A DNA stretch of 56,536 nucleotides from positions 1-56,536 of the forward strand of contig NZ_JAMXAY010000035.1 of NCBI RefSeq assembly GCF_025460835.1, given 5' to 3'. The notes beneath the pieces are model-generated. The model had not been told where the DNA came from. It saw only the letters and a list, made by a program, of their open reading frames with translations, and searched no databases. Within the stretch, counting starts at the first letter, position 1; every line of letters starts with the position of its first letter. This document shows, one piece after another, positions 1-9,079 of this stretch. A program made the translations under genes and the position numbers. The DNA comes from Parapedobacter soli. GTDB taxonomy: Bacteria; Bacteroidota; Bacteroidia; Sphingobacteriales; Sphingobacteriaceae.

Positions 1-23
1 TGATTGATAAACAAATAAATGAT

Positions 24-557
24 TTAAACATATTCTGATGAAAATGACGAGTATCCATACTTGCGGACTTCGATCAAATTTTGATGCGGCGGGATCTTCC
101 GTGTCGTAGCATGCTCCAGGACCAGCCATCCACCGTGCTTTAGCAGCCCCGCATCGAATATGCGTCGGGGAATATCGGATAGCTCGGCCATTTCATAAGG
201 GGGGTCTACAAAGATGAAGTCAAATTCACCTTTACATGAAGCGATAAACTTCAATACATCGGCACGGACCCCCTTCACCGCCGTCAAATCCAGCTTCCTG
301 GCCGTCGCTTTGATATACTGTATGCATTTGAAATGGACATCGACCGCCGTAACATGACCGGCACCACGGGAAGCGATTTCAAAGGTCACGTTTCCCGTGC
401 CGGCACAAAGGTCCAGCACGTCAGCACCTTCAAAATCGATACGGTGCTGCAATATGTTGAATAATGCTTCCTTCGCCATATCCGTCGTCGGGCGGACCGG
501 CAAACTGGTTGGTGGCTGTAGCCGTAATCCGGCATGGCTACCCCCTATGATTCGCAT
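24..557 (-). CDS. rsmD: 16S rRNA (guanine(966)-N(2))-methyltransferase RsmD
   Basis: This 177-residue Rossmann-fold methyltransferase is expected to methylate G966 of 16S rRNA using S-adenosylmethionine during small-subunit assembly in the cytoplasm. The N-terminus begins MRIIGGSHAGLRL, as is usual for RsmD. The SAM-binding motif I is DLCAGTGNVTFE near residue 49, and the N6/N2-amino methyltransferase motif DPPYE lies near residue 117. Length is normal for the family. The start overlaps the end of the upstream DUF3822 gene by 13 nt, so the two are probably translated together from one message. Confidence 0.93.
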   Translation of the reverse strand: MRIIGGSHAGLRLQPPTSLPVRPTTDMAKEALFNILQHRIDFEGADVLDLCAGTGNVTFEIASRGAGHVTAVDVHFKCIQYIKATARKLDLTAVKGVRADVLKFIASCKGEFDFIFVDPPYEMAELSDIPRRIFDAGLLKHGGWLVLEHATTRKIPPHQNLIEVRKYGYSSFSSEYV

Positions 558-1351
558 GGATATAATCCGAGAAGTGAAAGAAACCGATGCTGATAGGGTG
601 CCATTTCGGCCGGCACATGGATACCTGTCAACGCGCCACTGTCTGCCAGCACCACCTTTTGGGCATAAGCGGCGGCACGCTCATAGCGGCTGTCTCCCTG
701 GTCAACATCACCCGCCAGGAGTACCGTGGGTTGCCCCGAATCCGATCCGAGCTGGTTTATCACACCCAGTAGGTGGTAGCTGAAGTCGTCTACATGGTTG
801 TCTTCAACATCATGGCAATACACTAACCGCCCCCTATTGAAAACCCCAAAGGTTATCCAAGGTGCATGCCGTTCGGCAACCACAATGGGTCCGTCTGCCT
901 GCATCCCGTGTGCTGCAACGGCATTCAACAGTGCCTGCACCAGCGGATAGCTTCCTGCGTCAGGAAACCGCCCCATAAACGGTTCCACCTCCACCCGATT
1001 GATCTGGTGGAGCAATTTGATGCCTAGCGAAGCGATATCGGAAACATGTGCTGTACCAACGCCATCAAATGGAAGATAACTAAGATAGGTCCCTTGCTGT
1101 TGCTCATCATACACCTCGGCGGGGATCAGTGAATACCGGCTATCGGAAACCGCCAGCTTCACGGTGCCGAAGTCGAGATCGAGAAGCGCCGACACTTCAG
1201 GTTCGGCATTTGCAGGTTCGTAAGCGGCTGCAAATTTCAGTTGCCGTGCCTGATCAACGACGGCCAACTTATGGGTTTCCACACCCACCCCGATCAACAG
1301 GGTATGATCTGTCGCTTGTTTCCCGTCAAAGTGGGTCGTTGTATATATCAT
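545..1351 (-). CDS. DUF3822 family protein
   Basis: This 268-residue protein matches the DUF3822 family, a Bacteroidota group that commonly sits directly upstream of rsmD, as here. The sequence shows an actin/ASKHA-like pattern of alternating strands (LLIGVGVETHKLAVV, GTVKLAVSDSRYSLIP, ITFGVFNRGRLVYCHD), which is how the family is usually described; no biochemical role is established. No signal peptide or membrane segment is visible, so it is probably cytoplasmic. A good promoter lies 20 nt upstream of the ATG, and the 3' end overlaps rsmD. The functional link to rRNA methylation is only positional. Confidence 0.8.
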   Translation of the reverse strand: MIYTTTHFDGKQATDHTLLIGVGVETHKLAVVDQARQLKFAAAYEPANAEPEVSALLDLDFGTVKLAVSDSRYSLIPAEVYDEQQQGTYLSYLPFDGVGTAHVSDIASLGIKLLHQINRVEVEPFMGRFPDAGSYPLVQALLNAVAAHGMQADGPIVVAERHAPWITFGVFNRGRLVYCHDVEDNHVDDFSYHLLGVINQLGSDSGQPTVLLAGDVDQGDSRYERAAAYAQKVVLADSGALTGIHVPAEMAPYQHRFLSLLGLYPCES

Positions 1352-1370
1352 GCTGATTTATTTGCGTTGG

Positions 1371-1402
1371 CAAACTTACTTAGATAAATCATTTTGAACA
1401 AA
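1371..1402 (-). promoter_or_regulatory. Bacteroidota-type promoter for DUF3822-rsmD
   Basis: On the minus strand the -33 element TTTG (1399-1402) is separated by 20 nt from the -7 element TAAGTTTG (1371-1378), an exact match to TTTG-N19/20-TAnnTTTG. Transcription would start near 1364, about 13 nt before the ATG. It lies back to back with the helicase promoter. Confidence 0.65.
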
Positions 1403-1410
1403 CTTTTGGG

Positions 1411-1418
1411 TACCTTTG
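1411..1418 (+). promoter_or_regulatory. -7 element TACCTTTG before the helicase
   Basis: TACCTTTG matches the Bacteroidota -7 consensus TAnnTTTG. No TTTG sits at the ideal distance upstream, so the -33 is weak. Its last bases overlap the first possible TTG start codon of the helicase, which argues that translation begins further downstream. Confidence 0.45.
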
Positions 1419-2855
1419 GCCGTGCAGCTAGTTGAATTGATCTCCAGCCGCTTTCCTATGCGGCCTACAAAACAGCAAGGCGAAGCGCTGCGGCAGCTTG
1501 CCGATTTTCTGGTGGACCAAGGGGATTACGAATCCCGTTGTTTTGTACTCAAAGGGTATGCCGGTACGGGTAAGACTACGATCATCAGCGCCTTGGTAGC
1601 CGCATTGCCAGCGTTGAATATGCGGACCGTGCTATTGGCCCCCACCGGGCGGGCGGCTAAAGTGATGAGCGGCTACTCCCGGAAGAAGGCGTTCACGATC
1701 CACAAAAAAATCTACCGTAAAAAAGTCGCACTGTCGCCAGATATGACCTTCAGCCTCGCCGACAACATGCATAAGGATACGCTGTTTATCATAGATGAAG
1801 CATCTATGATTTCCAATGAGCGGCAAACCTTCAACGGACGGAGCCTCTTGGAAGACCTCATTCAGTACGTGGCCAACGGCGAGCGGTGCCGTTTGCTGTT
1901 TGTGGGCGATACCGCCCAGCTCCCGCCCGTGGGGCTGCTGCAAAGTCCCGCCCTGGACGCAAAGGCCCTATCGAGGCAGTTTGGTTTAAATGCAACCACT
2001 TACGAACTTACCGACGTAGTACGGCAGGAAAAAGATTCGGGCATTTTGCATAACGCAACAACCATACGCCAACAAATCCAAACGGCCACCGGCAAAGCGC
2101 AAGAAGAACCGCTCCCCTTCCCGCAGTTTACGGTGAAAGGCTACCCGGATATTTACCGTATGACCGGCGAACGGCTCATCGAAGGGCTGCACTATGCCTA
2201 CGATAAATACGGCATGGAAAACACCATCGTCATTTGCCGCTCAAACAAGAACGCCAACCTCTACAACCAGCATATCCGCAACCAGATCTTGTTCCGCGAG
2301 GAAGAACTGACCGGGGGCGACTACATCATGGTAGTGCGTAACAACTACTTTTGGCTGGCTAACGAATCGGAACGGGCAGATTTCATCGCGAATGGCGACA
2401 TGGCGCAGGTAAGGCGCGTGCGCAATGTACACGAGCAACATGGTTTCCGCTTTGCTGATGTAAGCCTCGAATTCATGGACTCGGAAGAGACTGAACCTGT
2501 TGACTGCCGGGTGATGCTCGATACGCTCCACAGCGATACCGCAAACCTGCGGCAGGAAGACCAGCAGCGCCTATTTGAAGCTGTAATGGCAGATTATGCA
2601 GACATCACCGATAAAAAAGAACGGCTAGCCGCCCTCAAAGCCGACCCCTACTACAATGCGTTACAAATCAAGTTTGCCATGGCGGTTACCTGCCACAAGG
2701 CACAGGGCGGACAATGGCAAGCTGTTTTTGTAGACCAAGGCTACATCACCGAAGACCTGCTCGATGTGGAGTTTTTACGCTGGCTGTATACAGCGTGTAC
2801 CCGCACCACCCACGAATTGTTCCTCGTCAATTTCCACGAGCGGTTTTTTATTTAA
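1416..2855 (+). CDS. ATP-dependent RecD-like DNA helicase
   Basis: This protein (479 residues from the first TTG) is a superfamily 1B DNA helicase. Walker A is GYAGTGKTT near residue 48, Walker B is LFIIDEASM near 124, motif III is FVGDTAQLPPVG near 165, and the C-terminal UvrD_C_2 motif is MAVTCHKAQGGQW near 430, followed by YTACTRTTHE. It resembles the short RecD2/Dda-like helicases of Bacteroidota that lack the RecBC partners. The start is uncertain: TTG 1416 overlaps the -7 promoter element, and GTG 1422, TTG 1434 and ATG 1458 are in frame. The family motif FPxxPTxxQ just before and after ATG 1458 makes TTG 1434 or an earlier start more plausible than ATG 1458. Confidence 0.88.
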   Translation: MAVQLVELISSRFPMRPTKQQGEALRQLADFLVDQGDYESRCFVLKGYAGTGKTTIISALVAALPALNMRTVLLAPTGRAAKVMSGYSRKKAFTIHKKIYRKKVALSPDMTFSLADNMHKDTLFIIDEASMISNERQTFNGRSLLEDLIQYVANGERCRLLFVGDTAQLPPVGLLQSPALDAKALSRQFGLNATTYELTDVVRQEKDSGILHNATTIRQQIQTATGKAQEEPLPFPQFTVKGYPDIYRMTGERLIEGLHYAYDKYGMENTIVICRSNKNANLYNQHIRNQILFREEELTGGDYIMVVRNNYFWLANESERADFIANGDMAQVRRVRNVHEQHGFRFADVSLEFMDSEETEPVDCRVMLDTLHSDTANLRQEDQQRLFEAVMADYADITDKKERLAALKADPYYNALQIKFAMAVTCHKAQGGQWQAVFVDQGYITEDLLDVEFLRWLYTACTRTTHELFLVNFHERFFI

Positions 2856-2951
2856 GTCGTAAGCTATAAGCCGTAAGTCGCTGACTATAATTGAAGATTT
2901 CAGATTCAAGGATAAAGGACTTAAGCCTGAGGACTTAGGGCTAAAAGCTAT
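2856..2951. repeat. Degenerate GTAAG/GCTATAAG intergenic repeat
   Basis: The intergenic stretch carries imperfect direct copies of AAGTCGTAAG, AGCTATAAG and GTAAGTCG, with a further AAAGCTATAAG at the right end. There is no ORF in it. Repeats of this flavour are scattered between genes in Sphingobacteriaceae; the role is unknown. Confidence 0.45.
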
Positions 2952-3029
2952 AAGAATATTACAATCGACCGTAAACAAACCAGCTGCTTTTTTGTACTAA
3001 CACCAAGCACCAATCGTAACAACTGTCGT

Positions 3030-4358
3030 ATGAAGGGAGAAAAGAGGGCTGGTGATGACAGCCCAAAGCCCGTGCTCCGTATGGTCGATGCCATGGTTAT
3101 CATTGTTGGTATCGTCGTGGGGGCGGGTATCTTCCGCACGCCCTCACTGGTGGCGGCCAATACGGCAAGCTGGGAACTGTTCTTGTCGGTCTGGTTGCTG
3201 GGCGGCGTGGTCTCGTTGGTCGGCACATTATGCTATGCGGAGTTAACTACAGCATTTCCAAACACGGGTGGCGATTACCATTTCCTGATGCAAGCTTTTG
3301 GAAGGCGGTTTGCTTTCCTGTTTGCTTGGGCCCGGGTAAGCGTGATCCAAACGGGATCGATTGCACTGCTTGCTTTCATTGTGGGCGATTACGTCTCACC
3401 GCTGTATCACCTCGGCGCCTACTCTTCGGCGATATACGCCGCTCTGGTGGTGATTGCCCTCACCTTGGTCAACATCATCGGCGTCACATTCGGCACTGGC
3501 TTACAGAAAATCCTGCTGGCCATCCAGTTTTCCGGATTACTGCTGGTTATCATCGCCGGCTTCTTCATATCGCCAGCTCCCGCAGCACTTTCTGAGATAC
3601 CCGCGGCGAGCGAGGGCAACAATACCGCGCTGGGCCTAGCCATGGTGTTCGTACTGCTTACCTTCGGCGGCTGGAATGAGGCTGGTTATATATCGGCCGA
3701 GCTACGGTCGGGCAGCCGCAAAATGGTGCAGGTGCTCGTAATGAGCATACTGGCAATCACCGTGATATACTTGTTGATCAACGGAGCTTTCGTCCGTGTG
3801 CTCGGTATGGAGCGGATGGCGGCCTCAGACGCTGTTGGTGTCGACCTGATGCGGGTGACACTCGGCGAGCCGGGGGTTTTTCTCATCGGGGTACTGGTGG
3901 CCCTGGCAGCCCTCACCTCCGTCAACGCGACCATCTTTACCGGCGCACGGACTAATTATGCCCTGGGTCGCGATTTCAACGCGTTTTCGTGGTTGGGGAA
4001 GTGGCATGAAAAAACATCGTCACCGGTCCACGCATTGCTTGCCCAAGGCATCGTTGCCTTGGCGCTTATCGGCCTTGGTGCAATGACGCGCGACGGATTC
4101 CAGGCGATGGTCGATTTCACGGCGCCCGTATTCTGGTTCTTTTTCCTGACCATCGGCATCTCCCTTATGGTGTTGCGGAAGAAAAAGCCCCACGCCCCAC
4201 GGCCATTCAGCGTCCCGTTGTATCCAATCACGCCGATTATATTCTGCGGATCGTGTGCGTATTTATTGTACTCAAGCTTGATGTACACCGGTGTGGGCGC
4301 ACTGGTGGGTGTAGCTGTTCTGTTATTGGGCATGTTATTTTTCTTTATCATACGATAA
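3030..4358 (+). CDS. APC-superfamily amino acid permease
   Basis: This 442-residue polytopic membrane protein belongs to the amino acid-polyamine-organocation superfamily. The first transmembrane segment carries the unwound-helix substrate motif VGIVVGAGIFRTP near residue 32, and about 12 hydrophobic segments follow. It probably imports an amino acid by proton symport; the substrate cannot be told from sequence. It stands alone: a repeat-containing gap precedes it and 160 nt without a gene follow. I place the ATG at 3030 because the charged N-terminal stretch leads straight into helix 1. It differs clearly from the other two APC permeases nearby, so this is not a recent duplication. Confidence 0.85.
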   Translation: MKGEKRAGDDSPKPVLRMVDAMVIIVGIVVGAGIFRTPSLVAANTASWELFLSVWLLGGVVSLVGTLCYAELTTAFPNTGGDYHFLMQAFGRRFAFLFAWARVSVIQTGSIALLAFIVGDYVSPLYHLGAYSSAIYAALVVIALTLVNIIGVTFGTGLQKILLAIQFSGLLLVIIAGFFISPAPAALSEIPAASEGNNTALGLAMVFVLLTFGGWNEAGYISAELRSGSRKMVQVLVMSILAITVIYLLINGAFVRVLGMERMAASDAVGVDLMRVTLGEPGVFLIGVLVALAALTSVNATIFTGARTNYALGRDFNAFSWLGKWHEKTSSPVHALLAQGIVALALIGLGAMTRDGFQAMVDFTAPVFWFFFLTIGISLMVLRKKKPHAPRPFSVPLYPITPIIFCGSCAYLLYSSLMYTGVGALVGVAVLLLGMLFFFIIR

Positions 4359-4517
4359 GGCTTTGCCGCACAGCAGCGTTAGGGCGTACCACACATTTTA
4401 ACCAACATGATACATAGGTAAACAAAACAATACCAGCAATCGCTTGTTTTCCCTCTGGTTAGCCCGATATGCTACCTTGGATATGCTAATATAAATCAAT
4501 AAAAATAACACAAAAAG

Positions 4518-5045
4518 ATGAGCGCAATGAAAAATTGGTTGATTGTTTTGCTTGTGGGTGTATGCACGGCTGCCTATGCCCAGAAAACCGAATTGGATGT
4601 ACCTTACGTACCCACCGATCAGAAAACGGTTGAAGAAATGTTGAAGCTGGCTGGCGTAAAGCCGGGAGATGTGGTTTACGACCTCGGATGCGGCGATGGC
4701 CGTATTGTCATCACGGCAGCCGCGAAATTCGGCGCTACCGGTGTAGGTGTAGACCTCAATCCTGAGCGGATCAAAGAAGCCAATGCAAATGCTGCGGCCG
4801 CAGGCGTAACCGATAAGGTAACATTTGTATTGGGTGACCTTTTTGAATTCGACTTCAGCAAAGCCAACGTGGTAACGATGTACCTCCTGCCGTCGGTGAA
4901 CCTGGCACTACGGCCGAAACTCCAAAAGGAGCTGAAACCCGGAAGCCGCATCGTGTCGCACGATTTCGACATGGGCGATTGGAAACCCGAAAAGACGGTC
5001 CGTGTGGGTACCCACGACACCATTTTTTTATGGACGATCAAGTGA
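4518..5045 (+). CDS. Exported SAM-dependent methyltransferase-like protein
   Basis: This 175-residue protein is a class I methyltransferase with motif I DLGCGDGRIVITAA near residue 55, an acidic motif II GVGVDLNPERI near 77, and a family-typical YLLPSVN stretch near 119. Unusually it starts with a signal peptide (MKNWLIVLLVGVCTAAYAQ, cut after AYA), so it should leave the cytoplasm, where SAM is made. Several Bacteroidota carry annotated homologues of this kind with no known substrate. The ATG at 4527 is an equally good start. It is monocistronic, convergent with the next permease. Family membership is clear; target, location and activity are unproven. Confidence 0.8.
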   Translation: MSAMKNWLIVLLVGVCTAAYAQKTELDVPYVPTDQKTVEEMLKLAGVKPGDVVYDLGCGDGRIVITAAAKFGATGVGVDLNPERIKEANANAAAAGVTDKVTFVLGDLFEFDFSKANVVTMYLLPSVNLALRPKLQKELKPGSRIVSHDFDMGDWKPEKTVRVGTHDTIFLWTIK

Positions 5046-5066
5046 TAGCCGGTAGCCATCACGAAA

Positions 5067-6503
5067 TCAACGACTGTCCGAAGCGGCACCTTCTTTCTTG
5101 TTCCAAAGATAATACACCGGTATGCCCAGCAATACGATGATCAGTCCCGGCCAGGTAAAGGTGGGTTGGTAGATCAAAAGGCCCACGCAGATGGTAAATG
5201 CCGCCACCACATACAGCGCGGGTAATACGGGATAGCCTACGGCCTTATACGGCCGCTCGGCATCGGGAAGCTTACGACGTAGGATAAATACACCGGTGAT
5301 AGTGAGTGCGTAAAAAATCAATACGACAAAAATGACGTAGTTGAGCAGGTCGCCATACCGTCCGGTAAGGCACAGCACCGACGTCCAAATACACTGCGCC
5401 CAAAGGCCCCAGCCGGGCACCTCGAAGCGGTTCAATTCACCGGCCCTTTTGAAAAACAGTCCATCTTTAGCCATGGTATAATATACACGCGCGCCGGCCA
5501 GGATCAGACCGTTATTGCAACCAAACGTTGAGATCATAATCATCACGGCAATCACCAGTGTACCTACCTCGCCAAAGATGGCCTGCGCCGCCACCACCGC
5601 TACACGGTCGGCCGGCGCAGCCGCAATTGTTTCCATAGAAAGTGTGGCCACATACATTAAGTTGGCCGAAACATAAACAATGGTAACTATCAGTGTGCCA
5701 AGGAAGAGGCTCATCCCGATATTCTTCCGCGGGTTGCGTATTTCACCTGCAATAAAAGTAACATTGTTCCACGCGTCGCTAGAAAAGAGTGAGCCCACCA
5801 TAGCCGACACAATGCCGGCAAACAGCGCCGCCCCCGCTATCGGCGCCGCCGTGCCGCTACTCACATCCCACCGTACGGCTTCCCAGGCCGTAGACCAATT
5901 CGCAGCCCAGATATCAGCGTTAAACGCACCAAAAAGCCCCATGACTATCAGTCCGCCCAACGAAAGGATTTTGACTATCGTAAAAACAGTTTGGATAACC
6001 TTCCCGTTTTTGACACCCCGTGCGTTTACCCACGTGAGGACAACTATCGTAGTGATAGACACCAGTTGGGCCGCATTGATTTTCACAATCCCCAAGTTCC
6101 ATAATATATTTCCATCGCTTAATACGGGAAAGATGTAGGAGGCAAACTTGGCAAAAGCCACCCCCACCGCAGCAATGGTGCCTGCCTGGATAACCATAAA
6201 AAGCGACCACCCGTAGAGGAAAGCAACAAACCGGTTATATGCCTCCCTCAGGTACACATACTGGCCACCGGCCCGCGGAAACATGGACGACAACTCTCCA
6301 TAGCTCAGCGCTGCGATAATAGTGATCACACCCGTAAGTACCCAGATAAAAATAAGCCAGCCAGCACTGCCTACATTCCGTACGATATCAGAGCTTACAA
6401 TAAAAATCCCGGATCCGATCATCGATCCGGCCACCAGCATGGTCGCATCGAGCAGTCCCAGCTCACGCTTCATGTCATTATGTTGTTCGTCGGAGGCATG
6501 CAT
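5067..6503 (-). CDS. APC-family amino acid permease
   Basis: This 478-residue protein with about 12 membrane helices resembles the LAT-like/YfnA-type APC transporters. Helix 1 contains the signature VAGSMIGSGIFIVSSD near residue 26, and helix 6-7 shows the family's FSSDAWNNVTFIAGEIRNP stretch near 245. It should move neutral or cationic amino acids across the inner membrane, by exchange or proton symport. A TTG at 6506 directly precedes the ATG at 6503; I use the ATG. Another ATG at 6473 (MKRELGLLD) is possible. It shares its upstream region with hppA, which is transcribed the other way. Confidence 0.87.
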   Translation of the reverse strand: MHASDEQHNDMKRELGLLDATMLVAGSMIGSGIFIVSSDIVRNVGSAGWLIFIWVLTGVITIIAALSYGELSSMFPRAGGQYVYLREAYNRFVAFLYGWSLFMVIQAGTIAAVGVAFAKFASYIFPVLSDGNILWNLGIVKINAAQLVSITTIVVLTWVNARGVKNGKVIQTVFTIVKILSLGGLIVMGLFGAFNADIWAANWSTAWEAVRWDVSSGTAAPIAGAALFAGIVSAMVGSLFSSDAWNNVTFIAGEIRNPRKNIGMSLFLGTLIVTIVYVSANLMYVATLSMETIAAAPADRVAVVAAQAIFGEVGTLVIAVMIMISTFGCNNGLILAGARVYYTMAKDGLFFKRAGELNRFEVPGWGLWAQCIWTSVLCLTGRYGDLLNYVIFVVLIFYALTITGVFILRRKLPDAERPYKAVGYPVLPALYVVAAFTICVGLLIYQPTFTWPGLIIVLLGIPVYYLWNKKEGAASDSR

Positions 6504-6573
6504 CAAGGTTCGTTCAATTTATCCGATTAGTTGTGCCGAAAGTAGGCAAATAATATGAAATCACGGAAATAAA

Positions 6574-6604
6574 TTTGTTTATTGCGATAAGCATCTTATT
6601 TTTG
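6574..6604 (+). promoter_or_regulatory. Promoter of hppA
   Basis: TTTG at 6574-6577 and TATTTTTG at 6597-6604 are separated by 19 nt, an exact fit to the Bacteroidota vegetative promoter. Transcription should start near 6611, giving a leader of roughly 57 nt before the ATG at 6668. Confidence 0.7.
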
Positions 6605-6667
6605 GCGACTCTTTGTTAGGACCTATTTTGACAATGAAGAGATTTATGGACAATTGAATTGGTTATA

Positions 6668-8911
6668 ATGGAATTTTTACAAGAAAATTTGATTTATCTC
6701 ATACCCGTATTGGGTTTGGTGGGCATCATCGTGATGATTGCTAAATCAGCATGGGTGAGCAAGCAAGACGCGGGCGATGACAACATGAGGTCGCTTGCCG
6801 GCCACATCGCCGATGGCGCCATGGCATTTCTGAAGGCCGAGTGGAAAGTACTTTCGTACTTCGTAATCATTGCGGCTCTCCTGTTGGCCTGGTCGGGCAC
6901 GCTGGTAGAAACCTCATCGTGGGTTATTGCCATTTCGTTCATCCTCGGCGCATTTACCTCTGCCTTTGCCGGCTACATCGGCATGAATGTAGCTACCAAA
7001 GCTAACGTGCGGACCACCCAGGCTGCGCGTACGAGCCTCACCAACGCACTCAAGGTGTCGTTCGCGGGCGGTACCGTAATGGGATTGGGCGTAGCTGGCC
7101 TGGCCGTATTGGGAATGGGCGCGCTATTCATTGTGTTTTATCAAATCTACGTGGTAAGTACCGGCGGCAGTGTAAACGGGCTTGAAATGGAAAAAGCCCT
7201 GGAAGTGCTTGCCGGCTTCTCGTTGGGTGCTGAGTCTATTGCACTTTTTGCCCGTGTAGGCGGCGGTATTTATACCAAAGCAGCAGACGTGGGTGCCGAT
7301 CTCGTCGGTAAAGTTGAGGCAGGCATTCCTGAAGACGACGTGCGCAACCCGGCTACAATTGCCGATAACGTAGGCGATAATGTGGGCGACGTTGCCGGTA
7401 TGGGTGCAGACCTTTTCGGTTCATACGTAGCCACCATATTAGCCACCATGGTATTGGGACGTGAAATTGTTTCAGCAGATAACTTCGGAGGTATTGCCCC
7501 CATCCTACTGCCCATCCTGATTGCCGGGCTGGGGCTTATTTTCTCGATCATCGGAGCATCTTTGGTCAAGGTCAAAAATGATCAAGGTGACGTTCAACAG
7601 GCACTCAATATCGGCAATTGGTCGTCGATTATCTTCACGGCGATAGCATCATATTTCGTAGTAGGCTGGCTACTGCCCGAGCAACTCGAACTGCGCGGCG
7701 TATCATTCACATCGATGGATGTGTTTTTCGCGATTGTCGTAGGCCTCATCGTTGGGGCACTCATGAGTATCGTCACCGAGTATTATACAGCTATCGGTAA
7801 ACGTCCGGTCAATTCCATTGTGAAACAATCGTCTACGGGGCATGCCACCAACATCATAGGTGGACTATCCATCGGGATGGAGTCTACGGCTATTCCCATC
7901 CTCATACTCGCTGCGGGCATTGTTACCTCGTATGCGTTTGCCGGGCTTTATGGTGTTGCCATCGCAGCGGCCGGGATGATGGCTACTACAGCCATGCAAT
8001 TAGCCATCGACGCGTTCGGCCCCATAGCAGACAACGCCGGTGGGATTGCAGAAATGAGCGGGCTACCTAAGGAGGTGCGTGAGCGTACAGATAAGCTGGA
8101 TGCTGTCGGGAATACCACCGCCGCTACCGGCAAAGGGTTCGCCATTGCTTCGGCAGCGCTGACCGCCCTCGCCCTGTTTGCCGCTTTCGTGGGTATTGCC
8201 GGCATCGATGCAATCAACATTTACAAAGCGCCGGTACTGAGTGCCCTCTTCGTCGGCGCGATGATTCCATTTATCTTCTCGTCGCTCGCCATTGCAGCGG
8301 TAGGCCGTGCGGCCATGGCCATGGTAGAAGAAGTACGGCGCCAATTCCGCGAAATACCCGGTATCATGGAGTATAAAGCAAAGCCCGAATACGATAAGTG
8401 CGTAGCCATCTCGACAAAAGCTTCTATCCGTGAGATGATCCTCCCCGGTGCTATTGCACTGGTTGTTCCTCTCTTGGTGGGCTTCGGTTTCCAAGGTGTA
8501 TTTGAAGACACATCTTCGGCCGAGATATTGGGTGGCCTGTTGGCCGGAGTCACCGTATCGGGCGTATTGTTGGGTATGTTCCAAAACAACGCAGGTGGAG
8601 CATGGGACAATGCTAAAAAATCGTTTGAAGCAGGTGTTGAAATCAATGGCAAGATGGAATATAAGGGATCGGATGCCCACAAGGCTTCTGTAACCGGGGA
8701 TACCGTGGGCGACCCATTCAAGGATACTTCCGGGCCCTCCATGAATATCCTGATCAAACTGATGTCTATTGTGTCGCTGATCATCGCGCCGCATATCAGC
8801 GTGGGCGGAGGCCAAAGCCACGCAGTGGAAACCACCGTTGATACGCAGGAAAAGGTGATTGTGTACGAAGCAGCTGAAGTAGACGGAAAATCCACAGTCT
8901 CTTTGTTTTAA
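6668..8911 (+). CDS. hppA: Membrane-bound ion-translocating pyrophosphatase
   Basis: This 747-residue integral membrane enzyme hydrolyses pyrophosphate and pumps H+ or Na+ out of the cytoplasm. The substrate-binding loop reads GADLVGKVEAGIPEDD near residue 215 and is followed by NPATIADNVGDNVGDVAG. The sequence NTTAATGKGFAI (about residue 475) has Ala where K+-independent enzymes carry Lys, so this is of the K+-dependent type. The motif ADLFGSYVATI near 250 has Gly where most Na+-pumping relatives have Glu, which hints at H+ transport. I start at ATG 6668 rather than the upstream TTG 6659. Strong promoter and terminator flank it, so it is monocistronic. Confidence 0.95.
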   Translation: MEFLQENLIYLIPVLGLVGIIVMIAKSAWVSKQDAGDDNMRSLAGHIADGAMAFLKAEWKVLSYFVIIAALLLAWSGTLVETSSWVIAISFILGAFTSAFAGYIGMNVATKANVRTTQAARTSLTNALKVSFAGGTVMGLGVAGLAVLGMGALFIVFYQIYVVSTGGSVNGLEMEKALEVLAGFSLGAESIALFARVGGGIYTKAADVGADLVGKVEAGIPEDDVRNPATIADNVGDNVGDVAGMGADLFGSYVATILATMVLGREIVSADNFGGIAPILLPILIAGLGLIFSIIGASLVKVKNDQGDVQQALNIGNWSSIIFTAIASYFVVGWLLPEQLELRGVSFTSMDVFFAIVVGLIVGALMSIVTEYYTAIGKRPVNSIVKQSSTGHATNIIGGLSIGMESTAIPILILAAGIVTSYAFAGLYGVAIAAAGMMATTAMQLAIDAFGPIADNAGGIAEMSGLPKEVRERTDKLDAVGNTTAATGKGFAIASAALTALALFAAFVGIAGIDAINIYKAPVLSALFVGAMIPFIFSSLAIAAVGRAAMAMVEEVRRQFREIPGIMEYKAKPEYDKCVAISTKASIREMILPGAIALVVPLLVGFGFQGVFEDTSSAEILGGLLAGVTVSGVLLGMFQNNAGGAWDNAKKSFEAGVEINGKMEYKGSDAHKASVTGDTVGDPFKDTSGPSMNILIKLMSIVSLIIAPHISVGGGQSHAVETTVDTQEKVIVYEAAEVDGKSTVSLF

Positions 8912-8952
8912 GATTCCACAGCAGTACTGATTATTGTGACAGCAACATATTT

Positions 8953-8990
8953 AAGAGGGTGCCGGATACCATTTCGGCACCCTCTTTTTT
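8953..8990 (+). terminator. Intrinsic terminator of hppA
   Basis: The inverted repeat GAGGGTGCCG (8955-8964) / CGGCACCCTC (8975-8984) with a 10-nt loop is followed by six T residues. It is a strong rho-independent terminator about 45 nt after the hppA stop. Confidence 0.9.
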
Positions 8991-9079
8991 ATGCGGCTAA
9001 ACTGGCAGGAATGCATCGCTGGGTTATCTGGGGGTGCTGATGTGTGAAAAAAATTGCTTTCATTACTAAGAAAAATTTG

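Noticed and set aside
8063-8821. 252-codon open frame on the minus strand opposite hppA
   Set aside because: Antisense shadow of a conserved membrane enzyme, with no family features.
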